Shown in pieces: positions 9,174 through 18,484 of a stretch of 64,000 nucleotides of DNA. Every line of letters begins with the position of its first letter. Within the stretch, counting starts at the first letter, position 1. A model generated the notes under the pieces. It did no database searches and was not told where the DNA came from. It was given only the letters and a program-made list of their open reading frames with translations. The position numbers were made by a program, and so were the translations under genes. The stretch comes from Vibrio quintilis (lineage in GTDB: Bacteria > Pseudomonadota > Gammaproteobacteria > Enterobacterales > Vibrionaceae). The DNA is taken from NCBI RefSeq assembly GCF_024529975.1, contig NZ_AP024898.1, positions 1,302,001 to 1,366,000 on the forward strand, written 5' to 3'.

Positions 9174-9626
9174 CTACAACGACACATGCCAGACATGATT
9201 CTTCTCTTCAACTTCCATCCGGCAACTGAAAATGTTTTGAGCTTCCGCTTCTGCCAGTTGTTCCAGCAACTGACCCAGCTGGCTGTGCTGATGACATGAT
9301 TCTGAAAACAGTACCCTGACAGAGACGTCTGCCAGTTTAGGAATCGCCGATTCTCCTTTCTCCCAGCGGCCTATCGTTTGCTGATCAACACCAAGTAATT
9401 CCCCCAGCACTCTGCGGGACTGATTCAGCTCGATGCGGAGAAAACGGAATTCATCTCCGGTTAACAGACTATGTTTTCCAGCCAAAGATAACCCAATGGC
9501 CTGATGCAGCGACTCAATGTGGTCAATACTCAAATATTCTTCGTTATCAATCACCTGAAGGCAGAAGCCATTTTTCAGATAAATGTCAGGCAGGCCGCAC
9601 TCTGTATAATGGTAGATTTCATTCAT
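9174..9626 (-). CDS. Xre-family antitoxin-like regulator
   Basis: About 150 residues from the ATG at 9626, which has AGGG nine bases upstream. The open frame reaches 9656, but that extension lacks a ribosome site. The N-terminal third (YHYTECGLPDIYLKNGF) is typical of a DUF4258-partner/MqsA-like antitoxin family. An Xre helix-turn-helix follows (LNQSRRVLGELLGVDQQTIGRWEKG). Such proteins repress their own promoter and neutralise a toxin encoded just upstream. No intact toxin is present, only a short broken frame at 9643-9765. Two matching palindromes flank the promoter at 9791-9857. Confidence 0.75.
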   Translation of the reverse strand: MNEIYHYTECGLPDIYLKNGFCLQVIDNEEYLSIDHIESLHQAIGLSLAGKHSLLTGDEFRFLRIELNQSRRVLGELLGVDQQTIGRWEKGESAIPKLADVSVRVLFSESCHQHSQLGQLLEQLAEAEAQNIFSCRMEVEEKNHVWHVSL

Positions 9627-9642
9627 CACATGTTTCCCTGAT

Positions 9643-9765
9643 TTATGGCAGAACAACCGTCACGATAAAAGCTGAAGGGTCAGATTCAATCCTTACTTTT
9701 AACAGAAAAATATTCCCATCCGTATTCGATGATTCACTCCCACATCAGGAACCAAATGAGACCAT
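9643..9765 (-). pseudogene. 41-codon frame with an in-frame TGA, possible toxin remnant
   Basis: Starting ATG at 9765 the frame reads MVSFGS, TGA, CGSESSNTDGNIFLLKVRIE and ends FIVTVVLP plus TAA, 16 bases before the Xre start. It lies where the toxin would sit. The tail resembles the last strand of a small toxin, and it could instead be a leader. Selenocysteine reading is possible in principle, but I see no SECIS hairpin and consider decay more likely. Confidence 0.35.
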
Positions 9766-9790
9766 AGCGCTGTCATAAAGTGGATTTTTA

Positions 9791-9857
9791 TATCAATTTG
9801 ATACAAATTTATTCTTTAATCACCTCAATGTCAATTTTTATATCAAATTGATATAAA
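9791..9857 (-). promoter_or_regulatory. Promoter between two operator palindromes for the Xre gene
   Basis: On the minus strand a TTGACA -35 box and TAAATT -10 box are separated by 17 bases. Two related palindromes flank them. At 9837-9857 the arms TTTATATCAA and TTGATATAAA are perfect over ten bases. At 9791-9803 the core TATCAA/TTGATA repeats. The arrangement suggests cooperative autorepression by the Xre protein. Confidence 0.7.
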
Positions 9858-10075
9858 TATGAGTTTTGAAAACAGACAACACCAGCTGAAGCTTATTACA
9901 TTCAATCAGCGGTTTTATCTTATGCAGAACTGTGATTCAGAATAAACCAGCGTCGCCCCTTCCGCGTGTCACCACACAAGAATGCCATCAGGAAAAACAT
10001 CCGGGTTGCACAGGAATGAGAATCACCTCATAACGAGTCATTCCTTTTGTACTCCCTGATAAATGACTCTGTGAG

Positions 10076-10456
10076 GTGTATGTCCTCAGTGTTTTTATCT
10101 CCAATTCAGACAATGAATCGACGATGCCCCCTTTAGTCGAAGAAATTTTGTCGCTGAATGCCAATGACGGGAATCGTAATGATGAGCGGGCGTTGAACTA
10201 TGTTTTGTATAATAACCCTCAGATTTATTTGCAATCTTATACCTTATATTACAAGTAACACCAGCAAGGCCCGAATAAGCATGGCTATCAGGTGGTGAGT
10301 GTCGAGGTCCTGACTGCATGGAGTGGCGATCGATTATTGGCCAAGGTGATCTTCCATTATCAAGGGATCGATACGGGCGCTAAACAAAGTTGGTACAGCA
10401 CCGTCGATGTCACAGGGGAATCCCCCTTTTTAGTCACAGAGTGGAAGCGATTCTGA
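10076..10456 (+). pseudogene. Degenerate unknown gene with an in-frame stop
   Basis: A GTG start at 10076 opens a frame that meets TAA at 10256-10258. The same frame then continues to a TGA at 10454-10456 and reads as ordinary protein (GYQVVSVEVLTAWSGDRLL, then SWYSTVDVTGESPFLVTEWK). The continuous 127-codon sense indicates one former gene broken by a nonsense change. An in-frame stop just upstream suggests that the 5' end is also lost. Family not recognised. Confidence 0.5.
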
Positions 10457-10693
10457 CCCCAGTATCAGTCCTTCACTTTCCCTCGTGTCTCCATGAAAGA
10501 TTGGTTTTGATTGATGACGAAAATCACGTCTAAAAATGCACGCGTAATAACGTGTAATATTTTATTTTCCTGTGAGCATATAGATTAAAGATGTTTCCAG
10601 CAGAGAGTTGGAAAGTAAGAAGAGTCGGGCAGGCTGACGTCGTATTGGCTTAGCTTTCCTAGGAATTTTATAATCAAAGATAGGATTTTCGTT

Positions 10694-11104
10694 ATGACTT
10701 CTGAAAACTCAGTGATAGAAGGCGGTGCAGTGCTTGTTTATGGGTTCAAGACTGTAGGTGAGATCAATCTGCCATTTGGTACACTCAAGTTAGTGATGAA
10801 CGAACAAAAGGAAGTTGCGGGTACCATTTCTATGACCAAGTTACTTGGTATGCCAGAAAAAGTTGAATTGCTATTCATGAATAAGATTGATATGAATGGC
10901 AGTACTGGATACTCGACAATTAAAACCCCCGCTATTGGTTATGATTATCTACACGGTGAAATACCCAATATTACAACCACAGAAGTGTTCATTGAACTCA
11001 AACCTGGAATGAAAGAAGGTCGTATCGTTGTAGAAGGATATATTGACCTACCTCTCTATCTGATTAAAGAAGAAATAAATTTTTCTGATGAAGTTGAAGC
11101 ATAA
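10694..11104 (+). CDS. Hypothetical protein
   Basis: 136 residues with AGGA eight bases before the ATG. It is a beta-rich soluble protein without signal peptide, membrane segment or cysteines. Its strands (AVLVYGFKTVGEINLPFG, TTEVFIELKPGMKEGRIVVE) suggest a beta-sandwich or barrel. It stands alone between a pseudogene and a repeat. I do not recognise the family. Confidence 0.6.
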   Translation: MTSENSVIEGGAVLVYGFKTVGEINLPFGTLKLVMNEQKEVAGTISMTKLLGMPEKVELLFMNKIDMNGSTGYSTIKTPAIGYDYLHGEIPNITTTEVFIELKPGMKEGRIVVEGYIDLPLYLIKEEINFSDEVEA

Positions 11105-11309
11105 GAGCGTGCGATAAGGACGTATGTTGGTGTGCCGGGGGTGTTGTTACAACGTCTTCGGCACTTAGCCAATATTGGAACCCATGGGATAGCTACTTTT
11201 TAAAAGAATCAAAAAAGGCAAATAAATAACACAGAATGGCAAGTTAACAATACCACCTCTTATCAGGTGGCCAAATTAACTATGCCACTTCACTATTGGG
11301 GGTCAGTTC

Positions 11310-11610
11310 AGGACCGTGGGAACAAGGGTTATCATGGTAATTTTTGGCTCGGTATGCATTCCCACGGAGTGGGAACGAGGAGAAAAACACAGCCAAATTG
11401 ATCATTGCTCAAAGGAGGAACTTTCAGGAGAAAGTTTCAGATTTGTCAGCGCAGGGACGCGCTTACAAATCGGTCCTGACCCACGCGTGACCAAGCCAAA
11501 AAAGACGTTTTTGGTTCCTTTTGGCGTCTACCAAAAGGAACTGGGGCGCGTTCGGTGCAGCCAAAGAAACCGAAGAAGCTCATCGCGCAACAAACCATTC
11601 CACTGAAGCC
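11310..11610 (+). repeat. Dispersed mosaic repeat, family A, copy 3
   Basis: It opens with the right-end module of copies 4 and 5 (GGACCGTGGGAACAAGGGTT at 11311-11330). After a short spacer it continues from GGTATGCATTCCCACGG at 11351 through the right module to CCATTCCACTGAAGCC. From 11351 on it is nearly identical to copy 2. Bases 11105-11309 and 11611-11680 hold nothing recognisable. Confidence 0.85.
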
Positions 11611-11680
11611 AAAGCAAACAAAAACAAAGCCAATGTATCGGCGCCGACAATTCTCCACTTCCAACCAGCATATCAACGCC

Positions 11681-12613
11681 CTACTCCTCAAAACACCCCA
11701 CCGGCATAAACGCATTTAATTCCTGCCGGATGCTTTCAACAAAAGAGCGGGCCATCATCGACATCGGTTTGTGGGAAGGCGTGAGAATCGCGTGCTCAAA
11801 AATGACATCCGGCACAAACGGCCGGAAAACCACGGGTCCCTGTCGTGATTTACTGATCCGGTAACTGGCTGCACTCATCGGGTCGCACACCGAGCAGCAG
11901 AGTTGCCTCTCCACCAGCTCAAAGCCGGACATAAAATTCTGTAACTCGAAACGCGGATGAAAACGAACGCCCCGCTCCTCAAATAAAAAGCGCAGTGTTT
12001 CCGTATTCGGATGCTGGAAAAATAAAGTCGCCAGCGCGACGCCATCCAGATCTTCAGGCGTAATACATGGTTTTGCTGCCAGCGGATCATCCTGATGCAC
12101 CGCACAAACGCCTTTGAGAATCACCGGCTCGACATGAATCGAGTCTCTTGCTCTGGGCATTTCTGCATAGCCGATATCGTATTGCTGCGCTGCGATCCAG
12201 TCGTACACAATCATTGAACTTCTCATCATCATGGAAATATTGATCGCAGGCTTGTCCTGTACAAACCCGGCCACCACATGCGGCATAAAATACAACGCAG
12301 CGGCTGGCATGCAGGCAATGCGCAGATGCCCGCGGGACAGGTGACCCACTTCCGCCATCAGTTGCGATGTCCGGGTCAGACGTTCCAGAATCGCATCACT
12401 TTCCTCAAGCAAAAAATACGCTTCCGGCTTCGGGATCAACCGCCCTTTCTCCCGCTCAAACAGCTGAAACGCCAGCTCCGTTTCCAGGCTGAAAATCATA
12501 GCACTCACTGCTGGTTGTGTCCGGCACAGCTTTTTTGCCGCTTCTGAAACCGACCCCGACCGCATCACCGTCCTGAAGGTTTCCAGTTGTTTGATCGATA
12601 AATTCGCACTCAC
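11681..12613 (-). CDS. LysR-family transcriptional regulator
   Basis: 310 residues, normal length for the family. An N-terminal winged helix-turn-helix (LETFRTVMRSGSVSEAAKKL, TQPAVSAMIFSLE) is followed by a periplasmic-binding-like effector domain from about residue 90. It is divergent from the TRAP/oxidase operon 120 bases away, the classic position for a LysR activator of that operon. The inducer is probably the transported substrate or its oxidised product. Confidence 0.9.
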   Translation of the reverse strand: MSANLSIKQLETFRTVMRSGSVSEAAKKLCRTQPAVSAMIFSLETELAFQLFEREKGRLIPKPEAYFLLEESDAILERLTRTSQLMAEVGHLSRGHLRIACMPAAALYFMPHVVAGFVQDKPAINISMMMRSSMIVYDWIAAQQYDIGYAEMPRARDSIHVEPVILKGVCAVHQDDPLAAKPCITPEDLDGVALATLFFQHPNTETLRFLFEERGVRFHPRFELQNFMSGFELVERQLCCSVCDPMSAASYRISKSRQGPVVFRPFVPDVIFEHAILTPSHKPMSMMARSFVESIRQELNAFMPVGCFEE

Positions 12614-12627
12614 AGCATCCCTTCCTT

Positions 12628-12642
12628 ATAAGAAAAATTTAT
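12628..12642. promoter_or_regulatory. Possible LysR-type operator
   Basis: ATAA-N7-TTAT forms the T-N11-A style dyad used by LysR proteins and lies 15 bases upstream of the regulator start, in the shared divergent promoter region. The AT-rich context makes chance occurrence possible. Confidence 0.35.
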
Positions 12643-12732
12643 GGAATGAAAGATATTTTAAATTTGTTTTTATTATCCGTCATCATTTAAATTAACAGAA
12701 TATTTACAACAATTAACATAAGGAAGTGTTGC

Positions 12733-13227
12733 GTGGAGCGATTGTTTAAATATCTGCTGACCGGACTGATGGGCATTGTCGCCTTTTCGCAGTTTATTCA
12801 GGTCATCACCCGGTATGTGTTCGAAGTCCCGGTGATGGGGCTGGAAGAGATTGCCATTATTCCCACCCTGTGGATGTATATGCTCGGGGCGGTCAATGCC
12901 TCGCGCGAAGACACCCAGATCCGGGCCAATGTGCTGGAGATTTTCATCAAAACCGAATGGGGACACACACTGCTGGCGCTGATTGGTGAAATCATCAGTC
13001 TGATCGTCTCGCTGTGGCTGACCTACTGGGCCTGGGACTATTTCAAATATGCCCTCAGAGTACAGAAAGAAACTCCGACCTTATATATACCCGCCGTCAT
13101 TTATGAGTGTTCTTTGTTTATCGGTCTGGCCCTGATTTGCGGCTTTATTCTGGTTCACATCGTCCGGCTGAGTAAAAAATTAGCCCGTCCGCAACTGACC
13201 GCAGAGGAAGGGGTGAATCATGGTTGA
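12733..13227 (+). CDS. TRAP transporter small permease (DctQ type)
   Basis: 164 residues with four predicted membrane segments, the DctQ norm. The GTG start at 12733 is chosen because AGGAAG lies six bases upstream. It pairs with the large permease, whose start overlaps its end by eight bases. It opens the operon controlled by the divergent LysR gene. Confidence 0.88.
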   Translation: MERLFKYLLTGLMGIVAFSQFIQVITRYVFEVPVMGLEEIAIIPTLWMYMLGAVNASREDTQIRANVLEIFIKTEWGHTLLALIGEIISLIVSLWLTYWAWDYFKYALRVQKETPTLYIPAVIYECSLFIGLALICGFILVHIVRLSKKLARPQLTAEEGVNHG

Positions 13228-14521
13228 AGTCGCATTATTAGCCGTCGGCGCACTGGTTCTGCTGCTGACGATTGGCGTGCCGTTACCTTTCTGTTTCGGT
13301 GGTGCACTGATGGTGATGACCTATGTGGGCGACATGTCCATGAAAGGGAATATGATGTGGGGACTCGGCCAGTTAGCCAACCCGATTCTGCTCGCGATTC
13401 CGCTGTTTGTCCTCTCCGGCACCATTATGAGCCAGAGCGGTATTGCCGCCAGCCTGCTCAGGTTCGTCAATGTATTTGTCGGCCATATCCGCGGCGGGCT
13501 TGGCGTGGTTGCTTCCGTGAGCTGTGCGATTATCGGCGCGATTTCAGGCAGTGGCCTGACCGGCGTCGCCGCCATCGGCCCGCTGCTGATCCCCGAAATG
13601 GAGAAGCGCGGCTATCCGCGGGCTTACGCTACCGCGCTGGTCGCCAACTCCTCGATTCTCGGCCTGCTGATTCCGCCCAGTGTCACCATGATTGTTTATG
13701 GCTGGGTGACGGACACCTCGATTCTGGCCTGTTTTCTGGCCACACTGGGACCGGGCCTGCTGGTGACCTTCAACTTTGCCGTCATCAATCTGGTCAAATC
13801 GCGCAACTTCCCGCTGGTACTGGAAGAAACGCCCACAGTAGCCGGGCTGGTGAAAGAAGCTTCGTCCCGCACGGTGCACGCTATTCCGGCCTTATTAATG
13901 CCGGTGTTTATTCTCGGCGGTATCTATGGTGGCGTGATGACACCAACCGAAGCGGCAGCCGTGTCGGTTATCTATGCCATTCCGGTTGGATTTCTGATCT
14001 ACAAAGGTCTGACATTCAAGTCCCTGCTGGCGTCCGGTAAAGAATCCGCCACCATGGTGGGTGCGATCCTGTTCATGATTCTGTTCAGCCTGATCCTCAG
14101 CCAGATGTTTGTGGTAGAGAATGTGCCGCAGGAACTGGTCAGCTCGATTTTTGGCATCACCGAAAACAAAACCTTACTGCTGATTTTTATTAACCTGCTG
14201 CTGTTTTTTGTCGGGATGGTCGTCAATGACATCACAGCAATCATCTTAATTGCCCCGCTGCTGCTGCCACTGATGAATGCGATTGGTATCAGCCCGGTAC
14301 AGTTTGCGGCAATTATGGGGGTGAACACCGCGATGGGCGGCGTCACCCCACCGTATGCATCGATTCTTTATCTCGGTGCCCGTATTGGTAACGTGAAATT
14401 TTCAGAAGTTGTCGGACCGGCCATGATGCTGATTCTGCTGGGTTATCTGCCGGTGGTGATCCTCACATCATTCTGGCCGGATTTATCGCTCTTTTTGCCT
14501 CACCTGTTCGGTTACAAATAA
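13220..14521 (+). CDS. TRAP transporter large permease (DctM type)
   Basis: 433 residues, almost wholly hydrophobic with about a dozen membrane segments. Family motifs are visible, including SGSGLTGVAAIGPLLIPEM near 110-128, the NSSILGLLIPPS loop and GVNTAMGGVTPPYASILY near 370. It forms the sodium-driven translocation channel with the small subunit and receives substrate from the periplasmic protein encoded next. Confidence 0.93.
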   Translation: MVEVALLAVGALVLLLTIGVPLPFCFGGALMVMTYVGDMSMKGNMMWGLGQLANPILLAIPLFVLSGTIMSQSGIAASLLRFVNVFVGHIRGGLGVVASVSCAIIGAISGSGLTGVAAIGPLLIPEMEKRGYPRAYATALVANSSILGLLIPPSVTMIVYGWVTDTSILACFLATLGPGLLVTFNFAVINLVKSRNFPLVLEETPTVAGLVKEASSRTVHAIPALLMPVFILGGIYGGVMTPTEAAAVSVIYAIPVGFLIYKGLTFKSLLASGKESATMVGAILFMILFSLILSQMFVVENVPQELVSSIFGITENKTLLLIFINLLLFFVGMVVNDITAIILIAPLLLPLMNAIGISPVQFAAIMGVNTAMGGVTPPYASILYLGARIGNVKFSEVVGPAMMLILLGYLPVVILTSFWPDLSLFLPHLFGYK

Positions 14522-14535
14522 TAAGGATGTTTACT

Positions 14536-15558
14536 ATGCAATTCACAAGTCTGTTTCGTTGTCGACTGAAGCCACACACCATCATCCCTGCCATGCTGCT
14601 GATGGGTGCCACTTTGAGCAGTGTTCCGGCCGGCGCCACGACGCTGAAAATCAGCCATGTCCGTCCGCAGGGAACGGTGATCGACAATGACATTAAAGCA
14701 CTCGGTGCCGCCCTGAAAAAAGCGACCGGCGGCGATTTAAAACTGCGGGTTTATGCCGCCAATGCACTGGGTGATTATACGCTGGTACAGGAAAGAATCT
14801 CCGTCGGTGCGGTCGATATGGCAGTACAGCCGGTCTCTACCGCCACCGACCGCAAGATGCAGATCGGCCTGTTGCCCTATCTGGCCAATAACTGGACAGA
14901 AGCCCGCAAGGTGTTCGGCCCCGGCGCGCCGGTGCGCGAAGCGATTGCATCGCTCTATGCCAAACAGGACATTACCATGCTGGCGGCTTATCCGGTCTAT
15001 TTCGGCGGTATCTCATTAAACCGCGACGCGAAAAGTCCGGGAACTTTGGCCAAAAAAGGGATCAAACTGCGGGTGCCGCCCATCAAAAGTTTCCAGCTGC
15101 TGGCAGATACTCTGGGTTATATCGGCTCACCACTGCCGTTCTCAGAAGCATTCACCGCGGTTGAAACCGGCGTGGTTGATGGTGTGATTGGTTCCGGTGC
15201 GGAAGGCTATTACGCTTCATTCCGTGATGTCACCAAAACCTATATTCCGCTCAATACCCATTTTGAGATCTGGTATCTGATCATCAACAGCGAAAAGTTC
15301 AATGACTTATCCAAAGCGGAACAGCAGGCACTGAAAACCGCTGCCAGTCACTTTGAGACACATCGCTGGGAACACGCCAAAGCGGATCAGGCTGCCAATG
15401 AGCAGAAACTGGCAGACAACGGCACTCAAATTGTCCGGGTGAGTGATAAGCAGCTGGCTGAGATATCACAACATGTCCACAAAACTGTCTGGCCGGAAAT
15501 CCTGAAAGATATTGGTCCGCAGTGGGCACAATCCATCTTAGATAAAATCGACCAGTAA
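14536..15558 (+). CDS. TRAP transporter substrate-binding protein (DctP type)
   Basis: About 340 residues. An ATG at 14527 sits too close to the AAGG ribosome site, so the in-frame ATG at 14536 is preferred. A Sec signal peptide ends near AGATT. The mature domain has the DctP landmarks: LKISHVRPQG start, the KKGIKLRVP segment with the carboxylate-binding Arg, and AFTAVETGVVDGVIG. It probably binds an amino or imino carboxylate in the periplasm. The substrate is inferred only from the downstream oxidase. Confidence 0.9.
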   Translation: MQFTSLFRCRLKPHTIIPAMLLMGATLSSVPAGATTLKISHVRPQGTVIDNDIKALGAALKKATGGDLKLRVYAANALGDYTLVQERISVGAVDMAVQPVSTATDRKMQIGLLPYLANNWTEARKVFGPGAPVREAIASLYAKQDITMLAAYPVYFGGISLNRDAKSPGTLAKKGIKLRVPPIKSFQLLADTLGYIGSPLPFSEAFTAVETGVVDGVIGSGAEGYYASFRDVTKTYIPLNTHFEIWYLIINSEKFNDLSKAEQQALKTAASHFETHRWEHAKADQAANEQKLADNGTQIVRVSDKQLAEISQHVHKTVWPEILKDIGPQWAQSILDKIDQ

Positions 15559-15564
15559 CTTTTC

Positions 15565-15586
15565 CGGGAGGACATATGTCCTCCCG
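15565..15586 (+). promoter_or_regulatory. Intercistronic hairpin
   Basis: A perfect 22-base palindrome (half-site CGGGAGGACAT) lies between the binding-protein stop and the oxidase start, without a T-run. Such hairpins often stabilise the 3' end of abundant binding-protein mRNA and lower expression of downstream genes. A protein-binding site is the alternative. Confidence 0.5.
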
Positions 15587-15604
15587 ACACTCAAGAGGTT
15601 ATTC

Positions 15605-16714
15605 ATGAAAGCGGAATATCTCATTATCGGCGGCGGTATTGTTGGCTGTGCCGTGGCCTATGGCTTACTCAAAAACGGTCACCGGGTGACCGTGCTGGAC
15701 GGTGGCGACAGCGATTACCGCGCTTCCCGCGGGAATTTCGGGCTGGTATGGCTGTCGTGCAAAGGGCTGGACGCACCGCATTATGCCGCCTGGACCCGCC
15801 GCTCCGTCGGGATGTGGCGTCAGCTGGCAGACGAACTGACCACCCTGTCCGGCATTGATCTGCATCTGCAACAAAACGGCGGCTATGATTTTCATTTCAG
15901 CCAGGCAGAATTAGAGCAGCGTGCGGCAAAATATGAATGGCTGCGCAGCGAACTCAACAGTGATCACCCGTACGAAGTGTGGGATCGGGCCCGGTTGCTG
16001 GAAGAAGAACCGGAGATCGGCCCGGAAGTCGCCGGAGCAATTTATGGCCCCGAAGACGGACACGTCAACCCGTTAAAACTGCTGAAAGCTTATCAGTTCT
16101 GCATCCGGGCACTCGGTGGCACGTTCACCAGTCAGGTCAGTGCGGAAATCATTGAAGCGGACGGCAACGGTTACAAAGTGACTTCCGCCAGTGGCAGTGT
16201 CTGGCATGCGGATAAAGTGGTGTTGTGCGCCGGGCTGGGCGCGGCACAGCTCGGGCCGCAAATCGGATTAAAAGCGCCGGTCATGCCGCAAAAAGGCCAG
16301 GTGCTGATCACCGAAAAAATGCCACCACGGCTGAAACGGGCGTCCGGGATTATCCGTCAGGTGGATGAAGGCGGCATTCAGATTGGAGATTCAAAAGAAG
16401 CCGCCGGATTTGATGATGCGGATACGCTGGATGTCACCGCTGCTATTGCAGAACGGGCGATTGCGGTGTATCCGTTCCTTGCACAGGTCCGGATGGTGCG
16501 CAGCTGGGGGGCGCTGCGGATTATCTCACCGGATGGACTGCCCATTTATCAGGAATCCACGACCCATCCGGGCACATACATCGTCAGTTGTCACAGCGGC
16601 ATTACCCTCGCCGCCGCCCACAGCTATTTGTTACCGGCATGGTTTGAACATCAGGCAGATCAACCTGATTTGGAGTTATTCAGTGAAAAACGATTCAACA
16701 TTTGTGAGGCTTGA
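15605..16714 (+). CDS. FAD-dependent amino/imino-acid or opine oxidoreductase, beta-type subunit (DAO family)
   Basis: 369 residues beginning with the dinucleotide-binding motif IIGGGIVGCAVAYGL and ending with the DAO-type HSGITLAAAHSYLLPAW segment. It resembles OoxB, HcnC and the beta subunit of D-hydroxyproline dehydrogenase, which oxidise a C-N bond and pass electrons through partner subunits. The two partners, a small [2Fe-2S] protein and a larger FAD protein, follow directly. The substrate is probably a secondary amine such as a D-imino acid or opine. No racemase or deaminating lyase is nearby to narrow it. Confidence 0.82.
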   Translation: MKAEYLIIGGGIVGCAVAYGLLKNGHRVTVLDGGDSDYRASRGNFGLVWLSCKGLDAPHYAAWTRRSVGMWRQLADELTTLSGIDLHLQQNGGYDFHFSQAELEQRAAKYEWLRSELNSDHPYEVWDRARLLEEEPEIGPEVAGAIYGPEDGHVNPLKLLKAYQFCIRALGGTFTSQVSAEIIEADGNGYKVTSASGSVWHADKVVLCAGLGAAQLGPQIGLKAPVMPQKGQVLITEKMPPRLKRASGIIRQVDEGGIQIGDSKEAAGFDDADTLDVTAAIAERAIAVYPFLAQVRMVRSWGALRIISPDGLPIYQESTTHPGTYIVSCHSGITLAAAHSYLLPAWFEHQADQPDLELFSEKRFNICEA

Positions 16715-16976
16715 AAACGCCGCGGATGAGAGGTTCACCTGCTACTGGGAAGGCAAGCCGTTTATTGCCAGAGCCGGTGACACCATTGCCGCGGCACTGC
16801 TGGCCGCAGGCGTCACGGCGACCCGCGAAACCATCGTCTCCGGTGCGCCACGGGCACCTTTTTGCATGATGGGTACCTGCTTCGAATGCCGGGTGATGGT
16901 CAACGGAGAACCCAACGTTCAGGGATGCATGCGGCTGGCCGAAGCCGGGATGCAGATTGAGCGTCAACGCAACTAG
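16683..16976 (+). CDS. Small (2Fe-2S)-binding oxidase subunit
   Basis: 97 residues from a GTG at 16683 with GGAG eight bases upstream; the longer open frame from 16365 is a shadow of the preceding gene. The cysteine pattern CMMGTCFECRVMVNG plus CMRLA binds a plant-type [2Fe-2S] cluster (Fer2_4). It matches the HcnA/gamma subunit of heterotrimeric amine dehydrogenases and overlaps the previous gene by 32 bases. Confidence 0.85.
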   Translation: MKNDSTFVRLENAADERFTCYWEGKPFIARAGDTIAAALLAAGVTATRETIVSGAPRAPFCMMGTCFECRVMVNGEPNVQGCMRLAEAGMQIERQRN

Positions 16977-17017
16977 ATTCAGCGTGAATACGATGAAACC
17001 AAACACAGGAAAAACCT

Positions 17018-18484
17018 ATGAGACATATTGATGTGTGTGTCATCGGCTCAGGCCCTGCTGGCATGAAAGCCGCAGCGGAGTGTGCCCGCGCCGGTGCACA
17101 GGTGCTGTTACTGGATGAGCAGCCAGCCCCCGGCGGACAGATTTACCGCGCGGTTGGCAACGGCGATCACCCGGTCGGCAAACTGCTCGGCCCGGACTAT
17201 TTACACGGGGCAACACTGGTTCAGGAACTGGCTCAGATTGAGACCTCCGGCAGACTGGAACGAATCACGCAGGCAACAGTCTGGCGGATAGATGCAGATA
17301 AGCGCGTTTACTGGAGTCAGAACGACCAGAGCGAGGTAGTTCAGGCGCGGCATATTATTCTGGCGACCGGCGCCACGGAGCGCAGTTTCCCGTTTCCGGG
17401 CTGGACCTTACCGGGGGTGATGACCGCCGGCGCAGCGCAGATTCTACTCAAAACTGCCCAAATCGCGCCGCAACAGGCGGTGCTGGCAGGCACCGGGCCG
17501 TTATTGTATCTGCTGGCTGGTCAGCTGATTGATATGGGTGTACCGCCGCTGGCGCTGGTGGATACACAGCAGCCCCGGAATTATCTGAAAGCGATCCGCT
17601 ATACTGGCGGTGCATTGCTGGGTTATCGCTACCTGCTCAAAGGGCTCAAACTGATGTGGAAAATCCGCCGGGCGGGCATTCCCCACTACACCGGCGCGAC
17701 CCGACTGAAAGCCACCGGACAGGGGCAGGTGGAGGCGCTGACCTTTCACACAGGCAGCAGAACACACACGCTGAAAACCACGTCAGTGCTCACCCATATC
17801 GGCGTGATACCCAATGTGCAGCTGACCCGTTCGCTGGAAACCAGACACCAGTGGAATACGCTGCAACACTGCTGGAAGCCGGAATTGGATCAAAACGGAC
17901 AAACCTCTCTTGAGGGCATCTCTGTGGCCGGAGACAACGGCGGGATCGGTGGCGCGATGGTCGCAGAACTTCAGGGCGAACTCACCGCCCTTGCCGTGTT
18001 GCGGACTATAGACATGCCGGTGCCGGATCATGATTCACGCAGTCAGGCACTCAAACAACGCATCGCGAAGGAGCTGGCGGTACGGCCATTTCTGGATGCG
18101 CTTTACACGCCACCGGCAACGGCACTGGCCCCTGCGGATGAGACGATCATTTGTCGTTGTGAAGAAGTACTCGCAGGCGACATCCGCCAGCTTGCCCGCG
18201 AAGGAAGCGATGGCATCAATCAAATCAAAACCCTGACCCGGTGCGGTATGGGGCCATGTCAGGGGCGTTATTGCGGTGCAGCGGTCAGTGACATCATTGC
18301 CGCAACAACCGGCCAGACTCCGGAACAGGTGGGTTATTACCGGATCCGGCATCCGGTCAAGCCACTGAAACTGGGCGAACTGGCCAGCCTGACACCGTAT
18401 TCACAATCATTTATGGCACCATATCGAAAGGAGACACCGCATGACGCAAATCCAGCGCCAGCACACGAATCAGCGTATGAGTAA
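17018..18484 (+). CDS. NAD(P)/FAD oxidoreductase, alpha-type subunit with BFD-like [2Fe-2S] domain
   Basis: 488 residues. The first FAD motif is [15 protein letters not shown], with ATGATER near 123 and a second nucleotide site near 160. Residues 375-440 form a BFD-like domain with CRCEE and [11 protein letters not shown] cysteines. This is the HcnB/OoxA-type alpha subunit that takes electrons from the substrate subunit. The last 44 bases overlap the RidA start. Confidence 0.85.
   Translation: MRHIDVCVIGSGPAGMKAAAECARAGAQVLLLDEQPAPGGQIYRAVGNGDHPVGKLLGPDYLHGATLVQELAQIETSGRLERITQATVWRIDADKRVYWSQNDQSEVVQARHIILATGATERSFPFPGWTLPGVMTAGAAQILLKTAQIAPQQAVLAGTGPLLYLLAGQLIDMGVPPLALVDTQQPRNYLKAIRYTGGALLGYRYLLKGLKLMWKIRRAGIPHYTGATRLKATGQGQVEALTFHTGSRTHTLKTTSVLTHIGVIPNVQLTRSLETRHQWNTLQHCWKPELDQNGQTSLEGISVAGDNGGIGGAMVAELQGELTALAVLRTIDMPVPDHDSRSQALKQRIAKELAVRPFLDALYTPPATALAPADETIICRCEEVLAGDIRQLAREGSDGINQIKTLTRCGMGPCQGRYCGAAVSDIIAATTGQTPEQVGYYRIRHPVKPLKLGELASLTPYSQSFMAPYRKETPHDANPAPAHESAYE

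Noticed and set aside
9643..9765. Selenoprotein reading of the TGA-containing small frame
   Set aside because: No bacterial SECIS-like stem-loop is seen right after the TGA, and the frame is short and unconserved as far as I can judge.
11316..11715. Frames of 96, 89 and 62 codons
   Set aside because: All lie within repeat copy 3, with no ribosome sites and no family resemblance.
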